Assembly: GCF_000426345.1 (NCBI RefSeq)
Contig: NZ_AUFE01000003.1
Location: forward strand, 175,075-239,074
Length of the DNA stretch: 64,000 bases
Direction: 5' to 3'
Source: Cupriavidus phytohabitans
GTDB lineage: Bacteria > Pseudomonadota > Gammaproteobacteria > Burkholderiales > Burkholderiaceae
This document shows, piece by piece, positions 1 to 6,488 of the stretch; positions within the stretch are counted from its first letter, which is position 1; each line of letters begins with the position of its first letter. Both the position numbers and the translations under genes were made by a program. A model generated the notes under the pieces. That model saw only the letters and a list, made by a program, of their open reading frames with translations. It searched no databases and had not been told where the DNA came from.

Positions 1-1
1 G

Positions 2-79
2 CAGGGGCCGACGCCCGCGCTGCCGGTGAGCCTGGTGGCGTCGCGCCACCGGCACGGTTTCGATGTGTTCAAGGCCTGA
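2..79 (+). CDS. C-terminal end of an upstream gene (possibly 6-phosphogluconolactonase)
   Basis: An open frame enters from the left edge and stops at TGA 77-79, leaving about 25 residues that end in HRHGFDVFKA. The codon use matches the neighbours, so it is probably real coding sequence. The fragment is too short to identify from sequence. In Cupriavidus a zwf-pgl-glk order is known, and glk starts 30 bases downstream here, so 6-phosphogluconolactonase is the contextual guess only. Confidence 0.45.
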   Translation, partial: QGPTPALPVSLVASRHRHGFDVFKA

Positions 80-109
80 ATTCTGACTGAAGGGGACGTG
101 ACCGACGCC

Positions 110-1162
110 ATGGCTGACACCGCCTCCATACCCTCGACCGCCACCGCCACCGCCACCGCCACCGCCACCTTCCCACGCCTGCTCGGCGATGTCGGCGGCA
201 CCAACGTGCGCTTCGCGCTGGAGACCGCGCCCATGCAGATCGGCCCGGTGACCGCGCTCAAGGTCGCCGATTTTCCTTCGCTCGAAGCCGCGTTGCGCCA
301 GTTCCTGGACGGCCTGGCCGGCACCGGCCAGCCCTTGCCGCGCCATGCTGCGATCGGGCTGGCCAACCCGGTCACCGGCGACCAGGTCAGGCTGACCAAC
401 CACAACTGGTCGTTCTCGATCGACGGCATGCGCCGCGCGCTCGGCCTGCAGACGCTGGTGGCGCTGAACGACTTCACCGCGCTGGCGCTGGCCTTGCCGC
501 ACCTGCCGGCGGACGGCCTGGCGCGGGTGCGCGCCGGCACCGCGATCCTGAACCCGCCGCTGGCGCCGCTGGCGCTGGTGGGACCTGGCACGGGGCTGGG
601 CGTGTCGGGGCTGGTGCCGGCCCCGGGCGGGCAGGTGGTGGCGCTGGCCGGGGAGGGTGGCCATATCGAGCTGATGCCGGTTACCGACGATGAATGGGTG
701 GCTTGGCGCGCGGCCCATCGCCAGGTCGGACGGGTGTCCGCGGAACGGCTTTTGTCAGGCGCGGGGCTGTCGCAGATCCATGCCGCGCTGGCCGCAGAAA
801 CGGGTACGCTTTTGCTCGCGCCGCTGCAGCCGGAGCAGGTTACCGACGGCGCTTTCCAGCGCAACGACCCGCTGTGCCAGCGCACCATGACGGTGTTCTT
901 CGGACTGCTGGGCTCGGTCGCGGCCGATATCGCGCTGGTGCTGGGCGCGCGCGGCGGCGTCTACCTGGGTGGCGGCATCCTGCCGCGCTTCGTGCCGGCG
1001 CTGCAGGCCTCTGCCTTCACCGAGCGCTTTGTCGCCAAGGGCCGCATGCGCGGGTGGCTCGAAGACGTGCCGGTCCATGTCATCACCGCGCGCCACCCGG
1101 CGCTGCCCGGGCTGGCGCGGGCGCTGGCCGAACGCCTGGACCGTAGGGCGGGGAACGCCTAG
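110..1162 (+). CDS. glk: Glucokinase (Glk family)
   Basis: Phosphorylates glucose to glucose 6-phosphate with ATP in the cytoplasm, feeding the Entner-Doudoroff route. The 350-aa product has the phosphate-binding motif GDVGGTNVRFAL near residue 24, ALNDFTALALALP, the GPGTGLGVSG loop, GEGGHIEL and YLGGGILPRF, as in bacterial hexokinase-type glucokinases (E. coli Glk 321 aa). ATG 110 is preferred because AAGGGGA (90-96) lies 13 bases upstream; an in-frame GTG at 98 is almost on top of that sequence. The N terminus carries a Thr-Ala tract coded by five ACCGCC repeats that is not part of the family fold. The response regulator starts two bases after the stop, so the genes are probably cotranscribed. 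Confidence 0.93.
   Translation: MADTASIPSTATATATATATFPRLLGDVGGTNVRFALETAPMQIGPVTALKVADFPSLEAALRQFLDGLAGTGQPLPRHAAIGLANPVTGDQVRLTNHNWSFSIDGMRRALGLQTLVALNDFTALALALPHLPADGLARVRAGTAILNPPLAPLALVGPGTGLGVSGLVPAPGGQVVALAGEGGHIELMPVTDDEWVAWRAAHRQVGRVSAERLLSGAGLSQIHAALAAETGTLLLAPLQPEQVTDGAFQRNDPLCQRTMTVFFGLLGSVAADIALVLGARGGVYLGGGILPRFVPALQASAFTERFVAKGRMRGWLEDVPVHVITARHPALPGLARALAERLDRRAGNA
137..166 (+). repeat. ACCGCC hexanucleotide repeat in glk
   Basis: Five perfect ACCGCC units in tandem followed by a partial unit, coding an alternating Thr-Ala tract at the N terminus of glucokinase. Unit gain or loss would stay in frame. Confidence 0.9.
793..811 (+). repeat. Degenerate copy of dispersed 20-bp motif, inside glk
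   Basis: CGCAGAAACGGGTACGCTT matches the intergenic motif CACGCAGAAATGGGTACGCT found at 3203 and 3316 with one internal difference over the shared 17-18 bases. It lies in glk coding sequence, so chance or codon constraint is possible. Confidence 0.5.
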
Positions 1163-1164
1163 CC

Positions 1165-1860
1165 ATGCGCGTGCTGTTGGTGGAAGACGACGCCATGATC
1201 GGCGACAGCGTCAGGCAGGCGCTGCGGCAGGAGGGCTTCACCGTCGACTGGGTGCGCGATGGCGATGCGGGCCTGGCCGCGGCCACGTCGTCGCAGGAAG
1301 GCGAAGCGTGCTACGACCTGGTGCTGCTCGACCTCGGCCTGCCGCGCCGCCCGGGGCTTGACGTGCTGCGCACGCTGCGCACGCGCGGCGTGCCAACGCC
1401 GGTGCTGATCCTGACCGCGCGCGACGCGGTAGCCGACCGCGTCGCGGGCCTCAATGCCGGCGCCGACGACTACCTGGTCAAGCCCTTCGACCTGCAGGAA
1501 CTGGCCGCGCGCATGCACGCACTCGCGCGCCGCGCCGCGGGCCGGGCCGAGCCGCTGGTGAGCTATGGCGAGATCGTGCTCAACCCGTCCACGCGCGAGG
1601 TCACGCACCGCGGCGAGCCGGTACGGCTGTCGGCGCGCGAGTTCGCGCTGCTGTCGGCGCTGATGTCGCGGCCGGGCAAGGTGTGGTCGGTGCCGCAGCT
1701 GCAGGAGCGCCTCTACGGCTGGGACGACGAGGTCGGCAGCAATACCGTAGAGGTCTATATCCACGCGCTGCGCAAGAAGTTCGGCGCCGCGCTGATCCGC
1801 AATATCCGCGGCGTGGGCTATGTGGTGCCGCGCCTGGATGGCGAGGGAGAGCCCGCCTGA
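1165..1860 (+). CDS. OmpR/PhoB-family response regulator (QseB/TctD-like)
   Basis: Two-component DNA-binding regulator of 231 aa. The receiver domain (residues 1-115) has the acidic pair EDD at 8-9, the phospho-acceptor Asp56 in LVLLDLGLP, and the conserved Lys in LVKPFD. The C-terminal winged helix (about 130-225) ends in the usual RNIRGVGYVV wing. It follows glk by two bases and its TGA overlaps the ATG of the kinase gene by one base, so translational coupling is likely. The family relationship is to QseB/TctD/PmrA regulators; the target genes cannot be told from sequence, though proximity to glk and to the downstream yccF gene makes them candidates. Confidence 0.93.
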   Translation: MRVLLVEDDAMIGDSVRQALRQEGFTVDWVRDGDAGLAAATSSQEGEACYDLVLLDLGLPRRPGLDVLRTLRTRGVPTPVLILTARDAVADRVAGLNAGADDYLVKPFDLQELAARMHALARRAAGRAEPLVSYGEIVLNPSTREVTHRGEPVRLSAREFALLSALMSRPGKVWSVPQLQERLYGWDDEVGSNTVEVYIHALRKKFGAALIRNIRGVGYVVPRLDGEGEPA

Positions 1861-3188
1861 TGCGCTCGATCCAGCGAACCCTGCTGTGGTGGCTGGCCGC
1901 GGGACTGCTCGCCGGCATTGCCATTGCCACCGTGCTGATCTACGGCCAGGCGCGCCAGGAAGCCAATGCGCTGTTCGACTACCAGATGAAGCAGATGGCC
2001 GCGGCGCTGCCGAGCCGCTTTGCCGACCCGGTGGCGCCGCCCTTCATCGGCTCGCCCGGCGACCTGACGCATGCCGACGAGGACGTCGTCATCCATATCT
2101 GGGACGGCTCCGGGCGCAGCCTGTACCTGTCGCATTCGCACCCGGCGCTGCCCGCGCGTGCCGAGCTGGGCTTCTCCAACGTGACCACGCAGCAGGGCGA
2201 ATGGCGGCTGTACAGCATGCAGCTCGGGCCCACCGTGGTGCAGATCGCGCAGCCGATGAGCGCGCGCCGCACGCTGGCCGCGCGCATGGCGCTGCGTACC
2301 GTGGCGCCGCTGCTGTTGCTGCTGCCGCTGCTGGGCTGGCTGGTATGGATGGCGGTGGGCCGCGGCCTGCGGCCGCTGCGCGAGATCGCCGCCGAAGTAC
2401 GCGCGCGCGACGCCACCACGCTGGAACCGCTTGCGGTGCGACAGATGCCGGACGAGATTGCGCCGCTCAGCGTCGCGCTGAACCAGTTGCTGGCTCGGCT
2501 CTCGCACGCCATCGACACGCAGCGCGCCTTCGTGGCCGACGCCGCCCACGCGCTGCGCACGCCGCTGGCCGCGCTGCAGTTGCAGGCCCAGCTGGTCGAG
2601 CGTGCCGACAACGGCGCGGCGCGCGACGAGGCCGTGGCGAAGCTGCGCCAGGGGCTGGAGCGGCTGACCCACCTCGTCACGCAGCTGCTGACTCTGGCGC
2701 GGCAGGAGCCCGGCGCCGCCACGCCGCCGCGCGAGCCTGTCGAGCTGCGCGCGCTGGCCGCCGGCGTGGTGGCGGAACTGGCCCAGGCCGCGCTGGACCG
2801 CGATATCGACCTGGGCGTGGATGGCGACGCCAACGCGGCGCCGGCGATCGTGTGTGGTGATGCCGATGCCTTGCGCATCCTGCTGACCAACCTGCTGGAC
2901 AACGCGCTGGCCTATATCCCGGCCGGCAGCCGCATCGACGTGCACGTGGCACGCGGGGCCGACGGGCGTTCGGTCGAACTGGTGGTCAGCGACAACGGCC
3001 CCGGCATTGCGGTCGGGGAGCGCGAGCGTGTGTTCGACCGCTTCTACCGCCTGCCCGAGGCGCCGACCGGCGGCAGCGGGCTGGGCCTGGCGATCGTGGC
3101 GGAGATCGCGCAGTCGCACGGGGCGCGGGTGGCGCTGGAGGACGCGCGGCCGGGGCTGCGCGTCAGGGTCACATTTCCGGCCGCCTGA
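1860..3188 (+). CDS. Sensor histidine kinase, partner of the preceding regulator
   Basis: A 442-aa inner-membrane kinase. TM1 spans about residues 7-27, a periplasmic region of about 120 residues follows, TM2 is about 145-165 (LLLLLPLLGWLVWMAV), then HAMP. The HisKA motif HALRTPLAAL carries the phospho-acceptor His230. The ATPase domain shows NLLDNALAY (N box), DNGPGI (G1) and GSGLGLAIV (G2). The periplasmic segment resembles the two-component sensor kinase N-terminal domain of QseC/TctE-type proteins. ATG 1860 overlaps the regulator stop in TGATG, which fixes the start; the open frame extends further upstream but runs inside the regulator gene. The signal is unknown. Confidence 0.92.
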   Translation: MRSIQRTLLWWLAAGLLAGIAIATVLIYGQARQEANALFDYQMKQMAAALPSRFADPVAPPFIGSPGDLTHADEDVVIHIWDGSGRSLYLSHSHPALPARAELGFSNVTTQQGEWRLYSMQLGPTVVQIAQPMSARRTLAARMALRTVAPLLLLLPLLGWLVWMAVGRGLRPLREIAAEVRARDATTLEPLAVRQMPDEIAPLSVALNQLLARLSHAIDTQRAFVADAAHALRTPLAALQLQAQLVERADNGAARDEAVAKLRQGLERLTHLVTQLLTLARQEPGAATPPREPVELRALAAGVVAELAQAALDRDIDLGVDGDANAAPAIVCGDADALRILLTNLLDNALAYIPAGSRIDVHVARGADGRSVELVVSDNGPGIAVGERERVFDRFYRLPEAPTGGSGLGLAIVAEIAQSHGARVALEDARPGLRVRVTFPAA

Positions 3189-3202
3189 GCGCTGGCGAGA
3201 GT

Positions 3203-3224
3203 CACGCAGAAATGGGTACGCTTT
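3203..3224 (+). repeat. Dispersed motif copy A
   Basis: CACGCAGAAATGGGTACGCT followed by TTG, in the intergenic region between the histidine kinase and yccF. The 20-bp core is repeated exactly at 3316-3335, and on the minus strand at 17097-17116 with one mismatch. Confidence 0.8.
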
Positions 3225-3315
3225 GCTGGTGCGACGCAATGCCGTGCGGCGCGCGAGCCATGCCCAGCAGTCATCATCGGACGCTCGGGCAGGCAGTAGC
3301 GGTTACGCAGACGGG

Positions 3316-3335
3316 CACGCAGAAATGGGTACGCT
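3316..3335 (+). repeat. Dispersed motif copy B
   Basis: CACGCAGAAATGGGTACGCT, a perfect copy of the core at 3203-3222, 113 bp downstream of it and about 55 bp before the yccF start. The two copies may be operator or promoter elements for yccF, or remnants of a small interspersed repeat. Confidence 0.8.
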
Positions 3336-3389
3336 CTGGCGCCGCGCGTATCATCGGAGTTCTCTCCTGCTCACACACAAAAGGCTGGC

Positions 3390-3845
3390 ATGCGTGCAAT
3401 CGGCAACTTCCTCTGGTTCATCCTCGGCGGCGTGGTGATGGGCCTGGCCTGGTGGCTGGCCGGGCTGCTCTGCTTTCTCTCGATCGTCGGCATCCCGTGG
3501 GGCAAGGCCTGCTTCGTGATCGGCAGCTTCACCTTCTTCCCGTTCGGCAAACAGGCCATCAGCCGGCGCGAGCTGACCGGGCGCGACGATGTCGGCACCG
3601 GCGCCCTCGGGCTGGTGGGCAATGTGCTGTGGTTTGTGTTTGCCGGCGTGTGGCTGGCGCTCGGCCACGTGATGGCGGCGGTCGCCAACTTCGTCACCAT
3701 CATCGGCATCCCGTTCGCAATCCAGCACCTGAAGCTGGCCGGCATCGCGCTGGCGCCGATCGGCCAGACCGTGGTCGCCAATGAGGTAGCCGAAGCCGCG
3801 CGCCGCGACGGTGCGCGCGCACACGTAGACGGCCTGCGTCGCTAG
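3390..3845 (+). CDS. yccF: YccF family inner-membrane protein
   Basis: A 151-aa integral membrane protein with two copies of the YccF domain (roughly residues 4-53 and 70-121). Each copy carries a hydrophobic helix pair and the characteristic GIPWGKACF or GIPFAIQHLKL segment, and SFTFFPFGKQ sits between. E. coli YccF is 148 aa, so the length is right. No biochemical role is established for the family. The gene stands alone between the two-component system and the convergent MarR gene, with two copies of a 20-bp motif in its upstream region. Confidence 0.9.
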   Translation: MRAIGNFLWFILGGVVMGLAWWLAGLLCFLSIVGIPWGKACFVIGSFTFFPFGKQAISRRELTGRDDVGTGALGLVGNVLWFVFAGVWLALGHVMAAVANFVTIIGIPFAIQHLKLAGIALAPIGQTVVANEVAEAARRDGARAHVDGLRR

Positions 3846-3866
3846 GTGTCGTCGCTAGGTTTCGTC

Positions 3867-4334
3867 CTAGGTTTCGTCAATACCCGCCGCGCCGTCCTGC
3901 CGGGCGGCGTGCGCGACCAGCCGGTCGAGCAGGCTGCCGAGCAGCGCCTGCTCATCCTCGCTCAGGCAGCCGAAGATCTCGTCATTGCGCCGCGCAATCA
4001 TGGCGATCGCCTGCCGGTACAGCGGCTTGCCCTGCGCGGTCAGCGACAGCACCACGCCGCGGCCATCGGCGGCGCTGGATTCCTTGCTGACCAGCCCCCG
4101 TTCCACCAGCGCCTGCGCCGAGCGGCTGGCCTGGCCCTTGGTCAGGTTGGCGCGGTGCGCCAGCGCGTTGACCGACAGCGGCGCGAACGCGCCGATCGCG
4201 GCCAGGCAGCGGCCTTCGCTCAGCAGCAGGCCGCACTGCTCCAGGTAGGCGGCAGCGCTGTCCTTGTCGCTGAGCTTGTTGACCTGGTGCAGGCGGTAGG
4301 TCAGGAACTGGTCCAGGCGTGGCAGTGGTTTCAT
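3867..4334 (-). CDS. MarR-family transcriptional regulator
   Basis: A 155-aa winged-helix regulator. The segment from PLSVNALAHRANLTKGQASR to ALVERGLVSKESSAADGRG (about residues 52-95) is the HTH and wing, with the DGRG turn typical of MarR. The ligand is unknown; members often answer to aromatic compounds. It is the last gene of a minus-strand group (FAD hydroxylase, 59-aa protein, this gene), 34 bp after the small gene, so it probably controls that operon through the inverted repeat at 6280-6316. No second ATG with a better ribosome binding site was seen. Confidence 0.88.
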   Translation of the reverse strand: MKPLPRLDQFLTYRLHQVNKLSDKDSAAAYLEQCGLLLSEGRCLAAIGAFAPLSVNALAHRANLTKGQASRSAQALVERGLVSKESSAADGRGVVLSLTAQGKPLYRQAIAMIARRNDEIFGCLSEDEQALLGSLLDRLVAHAARQDGAAGIDET

Positions 4335-4368
4335 GGCGATGTCCGGTCGGGCGTCGGCATTGTAGTGC

Positions 4369-4548
4369 CTACGGCTGGCTGCGCGCCTCCGCCTCGTCGA
4401 TCAATGCAAGCACCGGTGCCAGCGATTCCTGCCGGCTCATCAGCCCAAGGCACATCATCGCCAGCAGCAGCGGGGATCGTTCTTCGCCAACGCGGCCCAT
4501 GGCTTCGCACAGGCGGGTATAGGCGAGGTCAAGGTCATCAGCTTGCAT
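4369..4548 (-). CDS. Small protein, 59 aa, beside the FAD hydroxylase (possibly DUF2783-like)
   Basis: An ORF from ATG 4548 to TAG 4369, starting MQADDLDLAYTRLCEAMG and ending in a Glu/Ala-rich helix. Its ATG lies 11 bases inside the end of the hydroxylase gene, an overlap typical of coupled translation, and it precedes the MarR gene by 34 bp. The pattern (short acidic N terminus, a Leu-rich helix pair with PLLLAMMCLGLM) recalls the small DUF2783 proteins that sit next to MhpA-like flavoprotein hydroxylases; this is from memory and unsearched. No catalytic motif or membrane segment is evident. A role as hydroxylase accessory is inference from context. Confidence 0.6.
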   Translation of the reverse strand: MQADDLDLAYTRLCEAMGRVGEERSPLLLAMMCLGLMSRQESLAPVLALIDEAEARSQP

Positions 4549-6247
4549 GGCGGGCTCCGGACTGCTGGGGTTGCGGGGATTGCGGGGTTTGCATCAGCGG
4601 GGCGAGGGTTGCGCCGACGTCGTCCCATGCGGGCGCGCGCCAGCGCGACAGCACGTATCCGTCGGGGCGGATCGCGTAGAGCGTGCCGGGCCGGGCGCCG
4701 TAGCGCGACTGCGCCTGGCCGGCGACATCGGCGAGCGCGCCCTCTGCGGGGGCGGTGGTGCCGTTGACGACCACGCGTGCCTGCAGCGTATGCGGATGGG
4801 CCTGCGCCAGCGCGGCCAGCGGGGCGGGCAGCGTCGGCGAGTCGCCGAAGTACAGCAGCGTGAAGCGCTGCCCGAAGCATTGCGTCAGGTGGCCGATGCC
4901 TTCCGCGCTGGCGACGCGCGCCTCCGGAGCGGGCAACCCGGGCGCGGCGCCGGGGCAGTCGGCGCCGAAGTCGCTGGCTCCGTTCAGCGGCGAACCGGCA
5001 TAGGCGATCGGTGCCGACTGGCGCGGGTTGATCAGCGAACGCACCGGGTTGTCGCCCTGTGCCAGCCGCAGCGTGGCTTCGCGCATCAGGCGGAAGGCAA
5101 AGTCGGGCGGCGCCATGAATTCGGTGCTCTTGGCGCCGTAGGCGATGTTCTGCCGGGTGGCGTGGACGCGCTCGACCGAATAGGAGTCGAGCAGGCTGTC
5201 CGCCGCCTGGCCGCGTACTACCGCGGCCAGCTTCCACGCCAGGTTGCCGGCGTCGTCCAGCCCCGAGTTGAGCCCGCGCACGCCGAAGATCGGCACCAGG
5301 TGCGCGGCGTCGCCGGCGAACAGCACGCGGCCGTGGCGATAGTCCGGCAGCGTCAGGCACTTGGCGTTGTAGATCGAGATCCACAGCGGCTGCCAGGGCT
5401 CGGTCTCGCCGATCATGTCGAGGTGGCTCTGCACGCGAGGCAGCACATTCTCCGGCTTGACCGCTTCCTCGGGATCCTCGTCGTCGCGGATCTGGTAGTC
5501 GATGCGCCAGACGTCGTCAGGCTGGCGGTGCATCAGGATGGTCGAGCCCGGATTCGACGGCGGGTCGAACCAGGCCAGCCGTTCCACCTCGCGCCGGGTT
5601 TTCTGCACGATGTCGACGATCACATAGCGGCCTTCATACTGCGTGCCTTCCATGCGCAGGCCCAGTTGCTCGCGCACCGTGCTGCGGCCGCCGTCGCAGG
5701 CCACCAGCCATTGCGCGTCGACCTGCGCCACGCCGTCGGCGCTTTCGATTTCGGCGACGACGCCACCGTCATGCGGCCGCACCGCGCGCACGCGCGCACC
5801 GAAGCGCACGTCGGCCGGCGTGGCCCCCCGCAGCGCGGCCTCGTGCGCGAACGCTTCGAGGTAGTACTGCTGGATATTGACCATCGGCGCAAAGCGTTCG
5901 TCAGGCTCGCTCGGCATGCGGAAGTGCAGCACCTCGGCGTCGCGGTAGTAGCTGCGGCCGCCCACCCAGGGCAGGCCGGTTTCGACCGTTTGCCGGTCCG
6001 CGCCGACCCAGGCCAGGATCTCGAGCGAGCGGCGCGACATGCAGATGGCGCGGCTCCCGGCGCAGTAGCCGTCGTCGGCCTCGACCACCAGCGTGGCGAT
6101 GCCGTAGCGCGCCAGCAGCGCCGCCAGCGCCAGCCCGACCGGGCCGCCGCCGGCGATCAGCACGGGTACGTGTCGCGGCCAGGGGCGCGCGGTAACGGGA
6201 GGCGGTGCCGGCGGCACTGCCGCGTGGGGGACGGTGGAGTCTGGCAT
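4538..6247 (-). CDS. FAD-dependent aromatic hydroxylase (MhpA/PheA-type monooxygenase)
   Basis: A 569-aa class A flavoprotein monooxygenase using NAD(P)H and O2 to hydroxylate a phenolic ring. The N-terminal Rossmann motif LIAGGGPVGLALAALLARYG is at about residues 30-49, the DG motif in VACDGGRSTVREQL, and the FAD/ribityl GD motif in GRVLFAGDAAHLVPIFGVRG. Beyond about residue 400 a C-terminal thioredoxin-like domain follows, as in phenol 2-monooxygenase and 3-(3-hydroxyphenyl)propionate hydroxylase. Length agrees with those enzymes. No ring-cleavage dioxygenase or hydrolase lies nearby, so the substrate is open. It is the first gene of the cluster with the 59-aa protein and MarR. Confidence 0.88.
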   Translation of the reverse strand: MPDSTVPHAAVPPAPPPVTARPWPRHVPVLIAGGGPVGLALAALLARYGIATLVVEADDGYCAGSRAICMSRRSLEILAWVGADRQTVETGLPWVGGRSYYRDAEVLHFRMPSEPDERFAPMVNIQQYYLEAFAHEAALRGATPADVRFGARVRAVRPHDGGVVAEIESADGVAQVDAQWLVACDGGRSTVREQLGLRMEGTQYEGRYVIVDIVQKTRREVERLAWFDPPSNPGSTILMHRQPDDVWRIDYQIRDDEDPEEAVKPENVLPRVQSHLDMIGETEPWQPLWISIYNAKCLTLPDYRHGRVLFAGDAAHLVPIFGVRGLNSGLDDAGNLAWKLAAVVRGQAADSLLDSYSVERVHATRQNIAYGAKSTEFMAPPDFAFRLMREATLRLAQGDNPVRSLINPRQSAPIAYAGSPLNGASDFGADCPGAAPGLPAPEARVASAEGIGHLTQCFGQRFTLLYFGDSPTLPAPLAALAQAHPHTLQARVVVNGTTAPAEGALADVAGQAQSRYGARPGTLYAIRPDGYVLSRWRAPAWDDVGATLAPLMQTPQSPQPQQSGARHAS

Positions 6248-6279
6248 GGCGGGGTCTCGTTCTGTGCAATTGGTTGTGT

Positions 6280-6316
6280 GCGAAACTATATCTCAGATAG
6301 TTGCGCGCGAAACTAG
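6280..6316. promoter_or_regulatory. Operator-like inverted repeat upstream of the FAD hydroxylase operon
   Basis: Arms GCGAAACTAT (6280-6289) and ATAGTTGCGC (6297-6306) are inverted with 9 of 10 bases complementary and a 7-bp spacer. A third half-site GCGAAACTAG follows at 6307-6316, exactly 27 bp after the first. The location, 33 bp upstream of the hydroxylase ATG, suits repression by the MarR protein encoded at the operon end. Confidence 0.65.
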
Positions 6317-6353
6317 TGTTTACCCGCTTGGCTTAACGGCTCCGCCCGCCAAA

Positions 6354-6413
6354 GGGAGACAAGCAGGGAGACAAGCAGGGAGACAAGCAGGGAGACAAGG
6401 AGGGAGACAAGGC
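6354..6413. repeat. 12-bp tandem repeat, five units
   Basis: Five consecutive units of GGGAGACAAGCA; the first three are perfect and the last two differ at the final bases. It lies 75-135 bp upstream of the OPT transporter start and is not in a recognised gene. Confidence 0.9.
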
Positions 6414-6488
6414 GCACATCGCCCACCCCGTGCCGTGGCCTATGCTTCGCAGAGCGCACCCCGCTACTGCTGCCTCCGAGCCTTCGCC

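Noticed and set aside
6354..6413. CRISPR-like repeats here and at 10723-10799 and 60646-60680
   Set aside because: Units of 7-12 bp are directly adjacent with no spacers and there are no cas genes. They are simple tandem repeats.
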